From assembly GCF_014640535.1 (NCBI RefSeq), contig NZ_BMHD01000001.1, positions 3,275,474-3,339,473 of the forward strand: 64,000 nt of DNA, in the 5' to 3' direction. Origin of the DNA: Cnuibacter physcomitrellae (GTDB lineage: Bacteria; Actinomycetota; Actinomycetes; Actinomycetales; Microbacteriaceae). The position numbers were made by a program, and so were the translations under genes. Below are positions 7,476 through 14,824 of this stretch, one piece after another. Position 1 is the stretch's first letter, and each line of letters begins with the position of its first letter. The notes under the pieces are model-generated. The model worked only from the letters and a program-made list of their open reading frames with translations, made no database searches and was not told where the DNA came from.

Positions 7476-8069
7476 TCAGCTCGCCTGCGGGGCGTCGGGC
7501 GAGCGCAGGCCGGCGAGGAGGAGGCGGACCATGCGCTCGGCGCGTCCCGAGGCTGCGGCGTCCGGGCCGCCTCCGTGGCAGAGGTTTGCCACCGCCCCGA
7601 GGAACTCCTCGGGGTCGACGTCGGCGACGGGCTCGCCAGCGTCGCGTGCCGCGGCGGCGAGGCGGGCGAAGGTGGGCACGAGCCGCGTCGAGAAGGAGAC
7701 GGAGAGGGGCTCGTAGGCGGAGTCGCCGGAGTGGAGCGCGGAGGACAGCCCGCGCTTGGCCGCCACGAACTGCGTGTAGCGGATCACCCACTCGTCGAGC
7801 GCCTCGCCCGGCGGATGCGCGGCCTGGAGCTCGTCCGCGGCCTCGACGCAGGCGTCCATCTCCCGTCGGAACACCGCCGAGATGAGGTCGGATCGCAGCG
7901 GGAAGTGCCGGTAGAGGGTTCCGACGCCGACCCCAGCACGGCCCGCGATCGCGCGGACGGGTGCGTCGACGCCGGACTCGGCGAAGACGTCCTTCGCCGC
8001 CTCCAGGAGGGCGTCGACGTTCTGTCGCGCGTCAGCGCGGAGTGGCCGCGCGGCGGTCTCCGACGACAT
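7476..8069 (-). CDS. TetR family transcriptional regulator
   Basis: The ATG at 8069 gives a 197-aa protein; longer in-frame starts run into the divergent promoter and lack coding character. The N-terminal HTH is clear: ADARQNVDALLEAAKDVFAESG and VRAIAGRAGVGVGTLYRHF. The C-terminal ligand-binding domain is variable, as is usual in this family. It is transcribed away from the aldo/keto reductase gene, and the intergenic region holds a matching palindrome, so it probably represses both genes. It ends 9 nt from the convergent parE stop. Confidence 0.9.
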   Translation of the reverse strand: MSSETAARPLRADARQNVDALLEAAKDVFAESGVDAPVRAIAGRAGVGVGTLYRHFPLRSDLISAVFRREMDACVEAADELQAAHPPGEALDEWVIRYTQFVAAKRGLSSALHSGDSAYEPLSVSFSTRLVPTFARLAAAARDAGEPVADVDPEEFLGAVANLCHGGGPDAAASGRAERMVRLLLAGLRSPDAPQAS

Positions 8070-8085
8070 CGATGGATGCACCCCC

Positions 8086-8139
8086 TTGAAACGGAACGCT
8101 GTTCCGCTTAGTGTGTCCGGTAACAGGATCAACGTTCCG
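8086..8139 (+). promoter_or_regulatory. Aldo/keto reductase promoter with TetR operator
   Basis: TTGAAA (8086-8091) and TAGTGT (8109-8114), 17 nt apart, form a good promoter. The spacer is almost filled by CGGAAC-gct-GTTCCG (8092-8106), a perfect 6-bp inverted repeat. A further GTTCCG half-site follows at 8134-8139. Placement between the tetR gene and the reductase makes this the likely TetR operator. Confidence 0.72.
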
Positions 8140-8175
8140 TTTATGTCGATCCTACGACACGAGGAGATCACACGC

Positions 8176-9201
8176 ATGCAGTACCGCACACTCGGCCGCA
8201 CCGGCATCAAGGTCACCCCCTACGCGCTGGGCGCGATGATGCTGGGCGGGCTCGGCAACCCCGACCGGTCGGAGGGCATCCGGATCATCCACCGCGCCCT
8301 CGATGCCGGCATCAACCTGGTCGACACCGCCGACCGCTACGGGGACTCGGAGGAGGTGGTCGGCGAGGCGCTGAAGGGGCGGCGCGACCAGGTGGTGCTG
8401 GCCACGAAGTTCTGGGGCCCGGTCGACGATGACGTGAACCACAGGGGCGCGTCCCGCCGCTGGATCGTCGAGGCGGTCGAGCGGTCGCTCACGCGGCTGC
8501 AGACCGACTACATCGACCTCTACCAGCTCCACCGACCCGATCCGGACACCGACATCGACGAGACCCTGTCCGCCCTCACCGACCTGGTGCGCCAGGGCAA
8601 GGTGCGGGCGATCGGCAGCTCGTCCATGCGCGGATCCGAGATCGTCGAGGCGCAGTGGATGTCGGAACGCCGCGGCTTCGAGCGGTTCCGCACCGAGCAG
8701 CCGAACTACTCGATCCTCGACCGCGAGATCGAGCGGGAGATCCTGCCGGTCATCGAGCGGTACGGGATGGGCACCCTGGTCTACAGCCCGCTCGCCGGCG
8801 GGACGCTCACGGGTCGCTACCGCGCCGGTCAGGACAATGACCTGTTCCGGTCGACCCGGACCGGGATGCAGCACTTCCGCGACGAGCGGCGCCTCGCCGT
8901 GGTGGAGCAGCTGATCGCGCTCTCCGACGAGGTCGGGGTGAAGCTGACGCACCTCGCCATGGCGTTCGTCATCGCGCATCCCGGGGTCACGGCGGCGATC
9001 GCCGGCCCGCGGACCATGGAGCAGCTCGAGGACACCCTCGCCGGGCTCGAGGTGAGCCTGTCGGACGAGGTGCTCGACCGCATCGACGCCATCGTGCCGC
9101 CCGGGGAGAGCATCGGCGCGATGGACATGGTCTACCGCGGCCCGGAGGTGGGCGATCCCTCCCTCCGTCGCCGTCCCGCCGCCTCGCGCTCTGCGGCCTG
9201 A
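8176..9201 (+). CDS. Aldo/keto reductase
   Basis: The ATG at 8176 follows GAGGAG at about 9 nt. The 341-aa product shows the AKR (beta/alpha)8 hallmarks: NLVDTADRYG with the catalytic Asp and Tyr, LATKFWG with Lys, YQLHRPD with His, and a C-terminal AIAGPRTMEQL NADPH-binding segment. It resembles YajO/Gre3-type oxidoreductases reducing aldehydes or ketones with NADPH in the cytoplasm. Control by the divergent TetR protein suggests induction by a small molecule, perhaps a reactive carbonyl; the substrate is not determinable. Confidence 0.92.
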   Translation: MQYRTLGRTGIKVTPYALGAMMLGGLGNPDRSEGIRIIHRALDAGINLVDTADRYGDSEEVVGEALKGRRDQVVLATKFWGPVDDDVNHRGASRRWIVEAVERSLTRLQTDYIDLYQLHRPDPDTDIDETLSALTDLVRQGKVRAIGSSSMRGSEIVEAQWMSERRGFERFRTEQPNYSILDREIEREILPVIERYGMGTLVYSPLAGGTLTGRYRAGQDNDLFRSTRTGMQHFRDERRLAVVEQLIALSDEVGVKLTHLAMAFVIAHPGVTAAIAGPRTMEQLEDTLAGLEVSLSDEVLDRIDAIVPPGESIGAMDMVYRGPEVGDPSLRRRPAASRSAA

Positions 9202-9221
9202 TCACCGCGTCCCGTCATGCT

Positions 9222-9263
9222 CACGTGGTTCCGCCACACCGATCGAGGTGGCGAGACCACGTG
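9222..9263. repeat. Dispersed palindrome, family B copy 1
   Basis: Arms at 9222-9237 and 9248-9263 (CACGTGGTTCCGCCAC / GTGGCGAGACCACGTG) pair with two mismatches around a loop containing CGATCG. The reverse complement aligns along its length with the element at 59523-59590, sharing the GCCACCTCGATCGG core. It lies between convergent genes and may also act as a bidirectional terminator. Confidence 0.7.
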
Positions 9264-9292
9264 GGCACGGCCGAACGTGCGAGAGGACGGGC

Positions 9293-10129
9293 TCAGCGGG
9301 GGAGGATCTGCCCGATGGGCTCGCGCTTCTCCGCCTGGAAGCGGTCCTCCGTGCGGCCGTAGGCCCAGTAGCCCGACAGGGACACGTCCGTCCGGGGCAG
9401 TCCCCACTGCGTGAGCACGATGTCGCGGAGCGCCTTCATGGTCTCGCGCTCGCCGTGGGCGAAGACCTGCACCCGGCCGGACGGTCGTTCGAGGCCGCGG
9501 ACCGCATCCGACAGCACCGTCGACGTCCCGGCCGCGACGGCGGACCCGCGGTGCAACCAGCGCAACTCGACCCCGGCCGGATGCGTCACCGGGATCTCGT
9601 CGCCCTCGCCGTGCACCTCGACGAGGGCGACGCCCCGGGCCTCGGCGGGGAGCGCCTCGAGGGCGGACGAGAGGGCGGGCAGTGCCGACTCGTCACCGGC
9701 GAACAGGTGCCAGTCCGCCGTGGGGTCGGGGCGGTAGGCGCCGCCTGGCCCGGCGAGGACGAGGCGGTCGCCCGGCTTCGCCGCATCCGCCCAGGGCCCG
9801 GCGATCCCCTCGGTGCCGTGCACGACGAAGTCGATCGCCAGCGAGCGCTCGACCGGGTCGACGGCGCGCACGGTGTACGTCCGGCGGACCGGGAGGTCCT
9901 CCGGGGCGAGCGTCTCGCGGAGCGCGTCGAGGTCGTAGGGCGGCTCGAGCCCGAGCGCGGGCTTGGCGAAGTGGATCTTCACGTACGCGTCGGTGAAGCC
10001 GTTGGGCGCGAACGAGTCGAACCCCTCACCGCCGAGGTGGAGGCGGACGAGGTGAGGGGAGAGCTGCTCGCGACGGAGCACCTCCAGCACGATCTGCGGT
10101 CGAGGGGCGCGGGGCTGACGATCTGGCAC
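9293..10129 (-). CDS. Siderophore-interacting protein (NAD(P)H-dependent ferric-siderophore reductase)
   Basis: The 278-aa cytoplasmic flavoprotein has an N-terminal FAD-binding barrel with the RRTYTVR motif (FAD RxY[S/T] signature, ~residue 84) and a C-terminal SIP domain with HLFAGDESALPA and SGYWAYGRTEDRF, the family-typical ending. It releases iron by reducing imported ferric siderophores. The GTG start lies 6 nt after TAACCT on the minus strand, so the mRNA is probably leaderless, and that -10 box lies inside an iron box. No siderophore transporter is adjacent. Confidence 0.93.
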   Translation of the reverse strand: MPDRQPRAPRPQIVLEVLRREQLSPHLVRLHLGGEGFDSFAPNGFTDAYVKIHFAKPALGLEPPYDLDALRETLAPEDLPVRRTYTVRAVDPVERSLAIDFVVHGTEGIAGPWADAAKPGDRLVLAGPGGAYRPDPTADWHLFAGDESALPALSSALEALPAEARGVALVEVHGEGDEIPVTHPAGVELRWLHRGSAVAAGTSTVLSDAVRGLERPSGRVQVFAHGERETMKALRDIVLTQWGLPRTDVSLSGYWAYGRTEDRFQAEKREPIGQILPR

Positions 10130-10133
10130 CCGA

Positions 10134-10152
10134 CCAGGTTAGGTCATCCTTA
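10134..10152. promoter_or_regulatory. Putative DtxR/IdeR iron box
   Basis: CCAGGTTAGGTCATCCTTA matches the 19-bp DtxR/IdeR consensus (TWAGGTTAGSCTAACCTWA) at 14 of 19 positions by eye. It covers the minus-strand -10 box TAACCT (10141-10136) of the siderophore reductase gene, so Fe(II)-bound DtxR/IdeR would block transcription directly. The gene's function agrees with iron control. Confidence 0.75.
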
Positions 10153-10196
10153 CCCGGACATGGTCGTCCAGCGACGGATCGGCGACGCGCCCGCGT

Positions 10197-11327
10197 TCAG
10201 CGCACCCGCTCGAGCATCGTGACGACCTCGAGGTGCGCGGTGTGAGGGAACATGTCGAGGGCGCGCGCCCGGCGCATCCGGAACCCGGGCATCCACTCCA
10301 GGTCGCGGGCGAGCGTCACGGGGTTGCAGCTCGAGTACACGACGTGCTCGACGGCGGAGGCGTCGAGCCACCGGGCGAGCGTCTCCCCGATCCCCCGACG
10401 GGGCGGGTTCACGATGACGAGGTCCGGATGCTCGTCGGGCTGGGAGCGCAGAGCCGCCTCGGTCGCGTCGCCGGCCTCGAAGCGCACGTCGTCGAGGCCT
10501 CCGAGGCGGGCGGTCGCGCGCGCGCTCAGCACGGCGTCGACGCTCGTCTCGACCCCGAGCACCGCTCGGCCGGGGCTGGCGCAGGCGAGCGCGAACCCGC
10601 CGACCCCGCAGTAGAGATCCCACACGGAGGCGGGGGACAGCTCGTCCACCCACTCGCGGGCCTGGCCGTAGAGCTGGTCCGCCACAGGGGTGTTGGTCTG
10701 GAAGAAGCTCTGCGGCCGCAGCTCCAGCCGCAGGCCGGCGAGCGTCATGGTGAGCCGGTCGCGCGAGGTCAGCACGATCTCGCGCTCGCCCTCGGTCACC
10801 GCCTTGTGCTCCGGCAGGAGGTTGGCCGTGACGATCACGGCGTTCGGCAGCGCCTCCTGCAGTGCGGGCAGGTGCCGACGCAGTCGCGACACGACGTCCT
10901 CCGACCGGACGACGAAGCGCACCAGGAGCTCACCGTCGGAGTTCGCGGTGACGAGCACGTACTTCAGGTCGCCGCGTCGGCTCGGGACGTCGTACGGATG
11001 CAGGCCCGTGACCGTGATGAAGCGGGCGAGCGCGGGGAGCGCGTCGTGGATGGGAGTGACGTGCAGCGCGCATCCGCGGATGTCGACGCCCCGGCCGCGG
11101 CCGTCGAGGATGCCGAGGGTGGGTGCCCCCGTCGTGCCCCCGACGACCATCTTCGCCTTGTTGCGGAACCCCTGCTCGGGGCTCGCGATCGGCGGCAGCC
11201 AGTCGGGGGAGTGCGTGGACAGCATGTCCTCGACGCGGGCCTGCTTGAGCGCCAGCTGCTGGGCGTACGGCGTCTCCAAAAGCGAGCACGACCGGCAGAG
11301 GCCGGCGTCGAAGTAGGAGCACTGCAC
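10197..11327 (-). CDS. rlmC: 23S rRNA (uracil-C5)-methyltransferase RlmC/RumB type
   Basis: The 376-aa protein begins with the Fe-S cysteine cluster CSYFDAGLCRSC (Cx6Cx2C), has the family segment FRNKAKMVVGG, a SAM-binding domain (VWDLYCGVGGFAL), and the catalytic VIVNPPRRG and YSSCNPVTLARDL motifs with the nucleophilic Cys. These are RumB/TrmA hallmarks; the short N-terminus without a TRAM domain points to RlmC (U747) rather than RlmD. The GTG start is 8 nt after TAGACT on the minus strand, a leaderless pattern. The assignment to RlmC over a paralogue is inferred. Confidence 0.9.
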   Translation of the reverse strand: MQCSYFDAGLCRSCSLLETPYAQQLALKQARVEDMLSTHSPDWLPPIASPEQGFRNKAKMVVGGTTGAPTLGILDGRGRGVDIRGCALHVTPIHDALPALARFITVTGLHPYDVPSRRGDLKYVLVTANSDGELLVRFVVRSEDVVSRLRRHLPALQEALPNAVIVTANLLPEHKAVTEGEREIVLTSRDRLTMTLAGLRLELRPQSFFQTNTPVADQLYGQAREWVDELSPASVWDLYCGVGGFALACASPGRAVLGVETSVDAVLSARATARLGGLDDVRFEAGDATEAALRSQPDEHPDLVIVNPPRRGIGETLARWLDASAVEHVVYSSCNPVTLARDLEWMPGFRMRRARALDMFPHTAHLEVVTMLERVR

Positions 11328-11414
11328 GGAGGGACAGTCTAGGTCGGCCCCGCGACGGTGCGGTCGGCCGAGAGGCGACCAGCAGGGCCGTCGGAGGGCG
11401 GACGCCCGTGCTGG

Positions 11415-11732
11415 TCAGGCGACGGCAGCCCGGGTGAGCGGCTCCTCCGTCAGGTACAGCCCCGTCCCTGCGCGCGCCGTCGCCGCCAGCTCCTTGAGCC
11501 ACGCGCGGTTGAGCTGCGGGGAACGGTTGCCGTGGAACTGGAAGCGGAGGTCGGTGCTCTGGTTGATCCAGAACGTGTCGCGTCCGCTGCCCTCGTCGCG
11601 GGTGTGCTGCATCGTGAACGCGAGACTGTGACCCTCGCGCAGCTCGGAGAGGATGACCACCTTGAGATGGGCCAGCGCGCGATCGTCGATCTGCGCGGCG
11701 AAGCCGTTCTGGCCGATGTGGAGGAAACCCAT
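11415..11732 (-). CDS. DUF7882 family protein
   Basis: The 105-aa product opens MGFLHIGQNGFAAQIDD, followed by RALAHLKVVILSELREG, the pattern of the DUF7882 family that is widespread in Microbacteriaceae (often misannotated as ATP-dependent DNA ligase). It is small, soluble and without a recognisable catalytic motif. A four-fold CGTT tandem (about 11752-11767) sits in its upstream region. Function is unknown; the family name rests on pattern memory. Confidence 0.75.
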   Translation of the reverse strand: MGFLHIGQNGFAAQIDDRALAHLKVVILSELREGHSLAFTMQHTRDEGSGRDTFWINQSTDLRFQFHGNRSPQLNRAWLKELAATARAGTGLYLTEEPLTRAAVA

Positions 11733-11886
11733 GATGAAGACACCTACCTTGTCGTTCGTTCGTTCGTGTCTGTTCGGGAAGAGACCAAGGCGTGGGGGCG
11801 TCTTGACAACTCCGGGGACCCGTTCGGGATGGGCCGGATGGACGTGTGTGCGACGTTACGGCCCTCGGACGGACAAGTCACGGAAA

Positions 11887-11904
11887 CCCCCCGTTCTCGG
11901 GGGG
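11887..11904. terminator. GC hairpin in the 11733-12010 intergenic region
   Basis: CCCCCC-GTTCTC-GGGGGG is a perfect 6-bp stem with a 6-nt loop. It lies in the 278-nt gap between the DUF7882 gene and the next plus-strand gene, where no other coding sequence could be supported. Its role (terminator or leader structure) is uncertain. Confidence 0.4.
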
Positions 11905-12010
11905 CCTTGCCAACTGCACGGCGATGTGCAGCTGTCAATCCACGACGATCCCGGTCGCGCCGTGGGTTGACTGTGCTGCGCCCTCGTAGAGGGTGCGGAG
12001 CGGAGCACCC

Positions 12011-12292
12011 ATGGCGTCCTTCATCGTCACGATCCACGAGTCGAGGTTCATCGTGGCCGAGGCGACCATGCTGCGTCTGCGTGCGGACGTGCGCGACGCG
12101 GTGAGAGCGGGAGGCGACTTCGTCGACTTCCGACACGAGGAGGGGGAGGCCGCTGCGCTCGTCTCCGCGGCGACGCACGTCGTCATCCGGAGGGTTCCCG
12201 AGGCTCAGCCGGGCATCGTGGCGGACGAGTCCTACCCTGCGGACCGGGCGCTGATCCCCGTCATCCCGCTCCGGCGTGCGCCCTTAACGTGA
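12011..12292 (+). CDS. Small conserved-type hypothetical protein
   Basis: The ATG at 12011 is preferred because GGAGCG lies about 9 nt upstream; a GTG at 11993 in the same frame has no such site. The 93-aa product begins MASFIVTIHESRF and contains alternating beta-strand-like segments (DFVDFRHEEG, THVVIRRVP), with no signal peptide or helix-spanning segment. I recall similar short proteins in Microbacteriaceae but cannot name a family. A strong terminator hairpin follows directly, supporting a real transcript. Confidence 0.68.
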   Translation: MASFIVTIHESRFIVAEATMLRLRADVRDAVRAGGDFVDFRHEEGEAAALVSAATHVVIRRVPEAQPGIVADESYPADRALIPVIPLRRAPLT

Positions 12293-12294
12293 TT

Positions 12295-12327
12295 GAGGGC
12301 CCGTCGTAGAGGCAACGACGGGCCCTC
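12295..12327 (+). terminator. Rho-independent-type terminator hairpin
   Basis: GAGGGCCCGTCGT and ACGACGGGCCCTC form a perfect 13-bp stem with a 7-nt loop immediately after the small-protein stop. There is no long U tract, as is common in actinobacteria. Downstream, 12360-12460 is unusually AT-rich for this genome, with no ORF visible. Confidence 0.85.
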
Positions 12328-12492
12328 TCCCTTGCACCAAGAGTGTCCTGCAATCACATTCCGCGGTAGTCGCCACAGCAAACGACTAACGCTCTTGAAA
12401 TATATAACGGTTCGGTAACGGCCCGCCAGTTATCTGATCGTTATTTTACTGAGAGTTCACCGAGTCCGCATCAACCCCGTGCGCGAGCCGAC

Positions 12493-13266
12493 TCAGCGCG
12501 TCGCGCGGGTCAGGATCTCGGGCCCGGCGGGGGTGATCGCGATCGTGTGCTCGGTGTGCGCGGTGCGTGCGCCGGTGGCGCTGCGCAGGGTCCACCCGTC
12601 CGCATCCGTGACCAGCTGATCGGTGTCCGCCATCACCCAGGGCTCGAGCGCGAGCAGCAGTCCGGGGCGGAGGCGGTAGCCGCGCCCGGGGCGTCCCGCG
12701 TTCGCCACGTGCGGGTCCTGGTGCATGGTCGAGCCGATGCCGTGGCCGCCGTACTCGAGGTTGACGGGGTAGCCCGCGTCGGTCAGCACCGTGCCGATGG
12801 CGTGCGAGATGTCGCCGATCCGCGCATCCGGGGTCGCGGCGGCGATGCCGGCGGCGAGCGCGCGCTCGGTGGCGTCGATCAGGGCGACGCTCTCGGCGGG
12901 ACGGCTGTCGCCCACGAGGAAGCTGATCGCCGCATCCGCCGCGACGCCGTCGAGGGTGACGGCGAGGTCGAGCGTGAGGAGGTCGCCGTCGCCGAGCACC
13001 AGGTCGTGCGGTCGGCCGTGGAGCACGGCGTCGTTCACGGCGGTGCAGATCCAGTGGCCGAACGGGCCGCGTCCGAACGAGGGGGCGTAGTCGACGTAGC
13101 AGGACTCCGCGCCCGCTTCCAGGATGAGGTCGCGGGCCCACCGGTCGATGTCGAGCAGGTTCGTCCCGGGCGAGCTCCTCTCGCGCAGGGTCTGCAGGAT
13201 GTCGCCCACCAGGGCGCCGGTGCGGCGCGCTCGGTCGAGCTGCGCGGGGGAGAGGATCTCGATCAC
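12493..13266 (-). CDS. map: Type I methionine aminopeptidase
   Basis: The 257-aa pita-bread-fold enzyme shows all five metal ligands in context: LLTLDLAVTLDG and DAAISF (two Asp), the GHGIG histidine, ALEPW and TEHTI (two Glu). TAVNDAVLHG is the substrate-side signature. It removes N-terminal Met from nascent proteins. This copy has a shorter N-terminus than housekeeping MAPs and sits alone, divergent from an XRE regulator, so it may be the accessory paralogue often found in actinobacteria. The GTG is 7 nt after TATTGT (minus strand), leaderless. Confidence 0.92.
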   Translation of the reverse strand: MIEILSPAQLDRARRTGALVGDILQTLRERSSPGTNLLDIDRWARDLILEAGAESCYVDYAPSFGRGPFGHWICTAVNDAVLHGRPHDLVLGDGDLLTLDLAVTLDGVAADAAISFLVGDSRPAESVALIDATERALAAGIAAATPDARIGDISHAIGTVLTDAGYPVNLEYGGHGIGSTMHQDPHVANAGRPGRGYRLRPGLLLALEPWVMADTDQLVTDADGWTLRSATGARTAHTEHTIAITPAGPEILTRATR

Positions 13267-13273
13267 GCCGAGA

Positions 13274-13303
13274 ACAATACCGGTAAAACTATCCCGGTAC
13301 TAT
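13274..13303. promoter_or_regulatory. Divergent promoters of map and the XRE gene with operator
   Basis: The minus-strand -10 TATTGT (13279-13274) serves map and the plus-strand -10 TACTAT (13298-13303) serves the XRE gene. Between and overlapping them is TACCGG-N10-CCGGTA (13278-13299), a perfect 6-bp inverted repeat touching both boxes. XRE binding here would control both genes; this is inferred from geometry. Confidence 0.68.
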
Positions 13304-13313
13304 CATCGGACCC

Positions 13314-13628
13314 ATGGTCAGGCTCCCGCTCACCCCCGAGGAGGTCGAGCGCGGCCGGCGCCTCGGTGCACTGCTCCGCCGCGCCCGCGGCGAGCGCTCG
13401 ATGCTGCGGGTGGCGCTGGATGCTGGTGTGTCGCCCGAGACGCTGCGCAAGATCGAGTCGGGTCGGGTCGCGACGCCCGCGTTCTCGACGATCGCGGCGC
13501 TCGCCGACGTCCTGGGTCTCTCGCTCGACGCGGTGTGGTCCGAGGTCGGCCCGCGTGTCGAGAGCGCCGACGCCGATTCCGCGCTGGACGAGGACCGCCG
13601 CGCTCAGCGCCTCACGCGAACAGCGTGA
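13314..13628 (+). CDS. XRE family transcriptional regulator
   Basis: The 104-aa protein is essentially one HTH domain: RLGALLRRARGERSM, LRVALDAGVSPETLRKIESG and a FSTIAALADVLGLSLDAVW helix pair. The ATG is 10 nt after the -10 box, giving almost no 5' leader. It is divergent from map, and its 3' end overlaps the convergent DUF1304 gene by 17 nt. The likely target is the palindrome in its own promoter region. Confidence 0.88.
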   Translation: MVRLPLTPEEVERGRRLGALLRRARGERSMLRVALDAGVSPETLRKIESGRVATPAFSTIAALADVLGLSLDAVWSEVGPRVESADADSALDEDRRAQRLTRTA

Positions 13629-14004
13629 GGACGAAGCCCGCGGCGGCGGGGATGAACTGGATCGCGGCCGCGCGGAGGTAGTGCCGTCCCGTCGTCAGCA
13701 GGACGATGCCGGCGAGCGCCATCGATCCCGTGGTGAGCAGCATCATCGCCTTGCCCGCGATCACGAGGTCGGGGCCGCCTGCCCCGCCGAGCAGGGCGAT
13801 GCCGATGACCGTCCCGATCGCGAGGAAGAGGTTGTAGAAGCCCTGGTTGTACGCCATGGCCTTGGTGGTGTCGGCCTGCTCCTGCGAGGCGACGCCGAAG
13901 CGGGGGAAGATCGACGGCTTCGTCCACAGCACCGACTCGAACACGAAGAACATGACGTGGAGGGCCGCGGCAATGCCGGCGACGATCTGAGCTGCGAGCA
14001 CCAT
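13612..14004 (-). CDS. DUF1304 family membrane protein
   Basis: The ATG at 14004 gives 130 aa with four membrane helices and the DUF1304 signature: HVMFFVFESVLWTKP near the N-terminus and MAYNQGFYNLFLA in the middle. These are small inner-membrane proteins of unknown role. It is divergent from the GntR/prp operon, whose operators lie 50-110 nt away. Confidence 0.88.
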   Translation of the reverse strand: MVLAAQIVAGIAAALHVMFFVFESVLWTKPSIFPRFGVASQEQADTTKAMAYNQGFYNLFLAIGTVIGIALLGGAGGPDLVIAGKAMMLLTTGSMALAGIVLLTTGRHYLRAAAIQFIPAAAGFVLTLFA

Positions 14005-14053
14005 GGTCAGCACCCTAGCGGCGCCCGGGCACTGCCGAGGGGTGGGTTCGTTG

Positions 14054-14113
14054 TGTATACAGAGGGGCCCCGACTCGGTAGTATCGACCGCGGAACACGG
14101 GTCTGTGTATACA
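14054..14113. promoter_or_regulatory. Paired GntR operators and promoter of the prp operon
   Basis: TGTATACA occurs at 14054-14061 and again at 14106-14113, each within a longer TGTGTATACAGAG direct copy, 52 bp apart (about five helical turns). A -10 box TAGTAT (14079-14084) lies between them. The 8-bp palindrome suits a FadR/GntR dimer, and the spacing allows two dimers on the same DNA face. Autoregulation of GntR-prpDBC is the natural reading. Confidence 0.78.
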
Positions 14114-14125
14114 GAGAGGTCGAGG

Positions 14126-14824
14126 ATGAGGGCGAGCGAGCGCGCATACGCGACTCTCCGCCGCGAGATCCTCGACTGGGAGCTCCCGCCCGGGACGGTG
14201 CTCGGCGAGATCGAGCAGTCGGAACGTCTCGGCGTCTCGCGCACTCCGTTGAGGTCGGCGCTCGCGGCGCTCACCGCCGAGGGACTCGTGGGTGCCCAGT
14301 CGGGCCGCGGGCTCGTGGTGACCCCGGTGTCGGTCGACGACGCACGCGAGCTCTTCGAGGTGCGCGACGCACTCGAGCAGAAGGCCGCACGCCTGGCCGC
14401 GCGGAGCGCGGATCGGGAGCTCTTCGAGGGCCTCGCGGCCGAGTTCGCGGATGCGGCACGCCTGATCGAGGATGAGGATCCGGCCCGCCACGCCTACTAC
14501 GACCTGGTCGCCCGCTTCGACGACGCGCTCGACGCGTCGGCCGCGAACGGGTTCCTCGTGGCGTCGCTGAAGGGCGTCCGCACGCATCTCACGCGCATCC
14601 GCCGACTCGCCATCGACAACCCCGACCGGCTGCGCGACGCCGCGGCCGAGCACCGCCTCATCGCCGAGGCGATCGCCGCCGGAGACGAGGAGCTCGCGGC
14701 GGCCGCGACCCGCGTGCACCTGCACCGCAGCCTCGCGAACATCCTCGCCGCCGCCGAGACCATCACCGACCATGCCCGGCAACACGGGTACGACCGCCCC
14801 CTACAGGAACGAGAACAGAAGTGA
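14126..14824 (+). CDS. GntR family (FCD-domain) regulator of the methylcitrate operon
   Basis: The ATG at 14126 is chosen because everything upstream in frame is operator and promoter DNA. The 232-aa product has a winged HTH ([41 protein letters not shown]) and an FCD ligand domain with [13 protein letters not shown] and [15 protein letters not shown], including the metal-binding His. Its stop overlaps the prpD start by 4 nt, tying it to propionate catabolism; the ligand may be a methylcitrate-cycle intermediate. Confidence 0.88.
   Translation: MRASERAYATLRREILDWELPPGTVLGEIEQSERLGVSRTPLRSALAALTAEGLVGAQSGRGLVVTPVSVDDARELFEVRDALEQKAARLAARSADRELFEGLAAEFADAARLIEDEDPARHAYYDLVARFDDALDASAANGFLVASLKGVRTHLTRIRRLAIDNPDRLRDAAAEHRLIAEAIAAGDEELAAAATRVHLHRSLANILAAAETITDHARQHGYDRPLQEREQK

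Noticed and set aside
11744-12178. A minus-strand 144-codon frame and plus-strand frames in the 11733-12010 gap
   Set aside because: Shadow-like composition and no start signals; the region looks like non-coding leader and promoter DNA.
12493-13266. map as part of a toxin-antitoxin-like module with the divergent XRE gene
   Set aside because: Tempting because of the shared operator, but methionine aminopeptidase is an ordinary accessory paralogue in actinobacteria and no toxin feature is visible.
14003-14125. N-terminal extension of the GntR protein to a start at 14003
   Set aside because: The extension would translate both operator copies and the -10 box, and the HTH begins right after the ATG at 14126.
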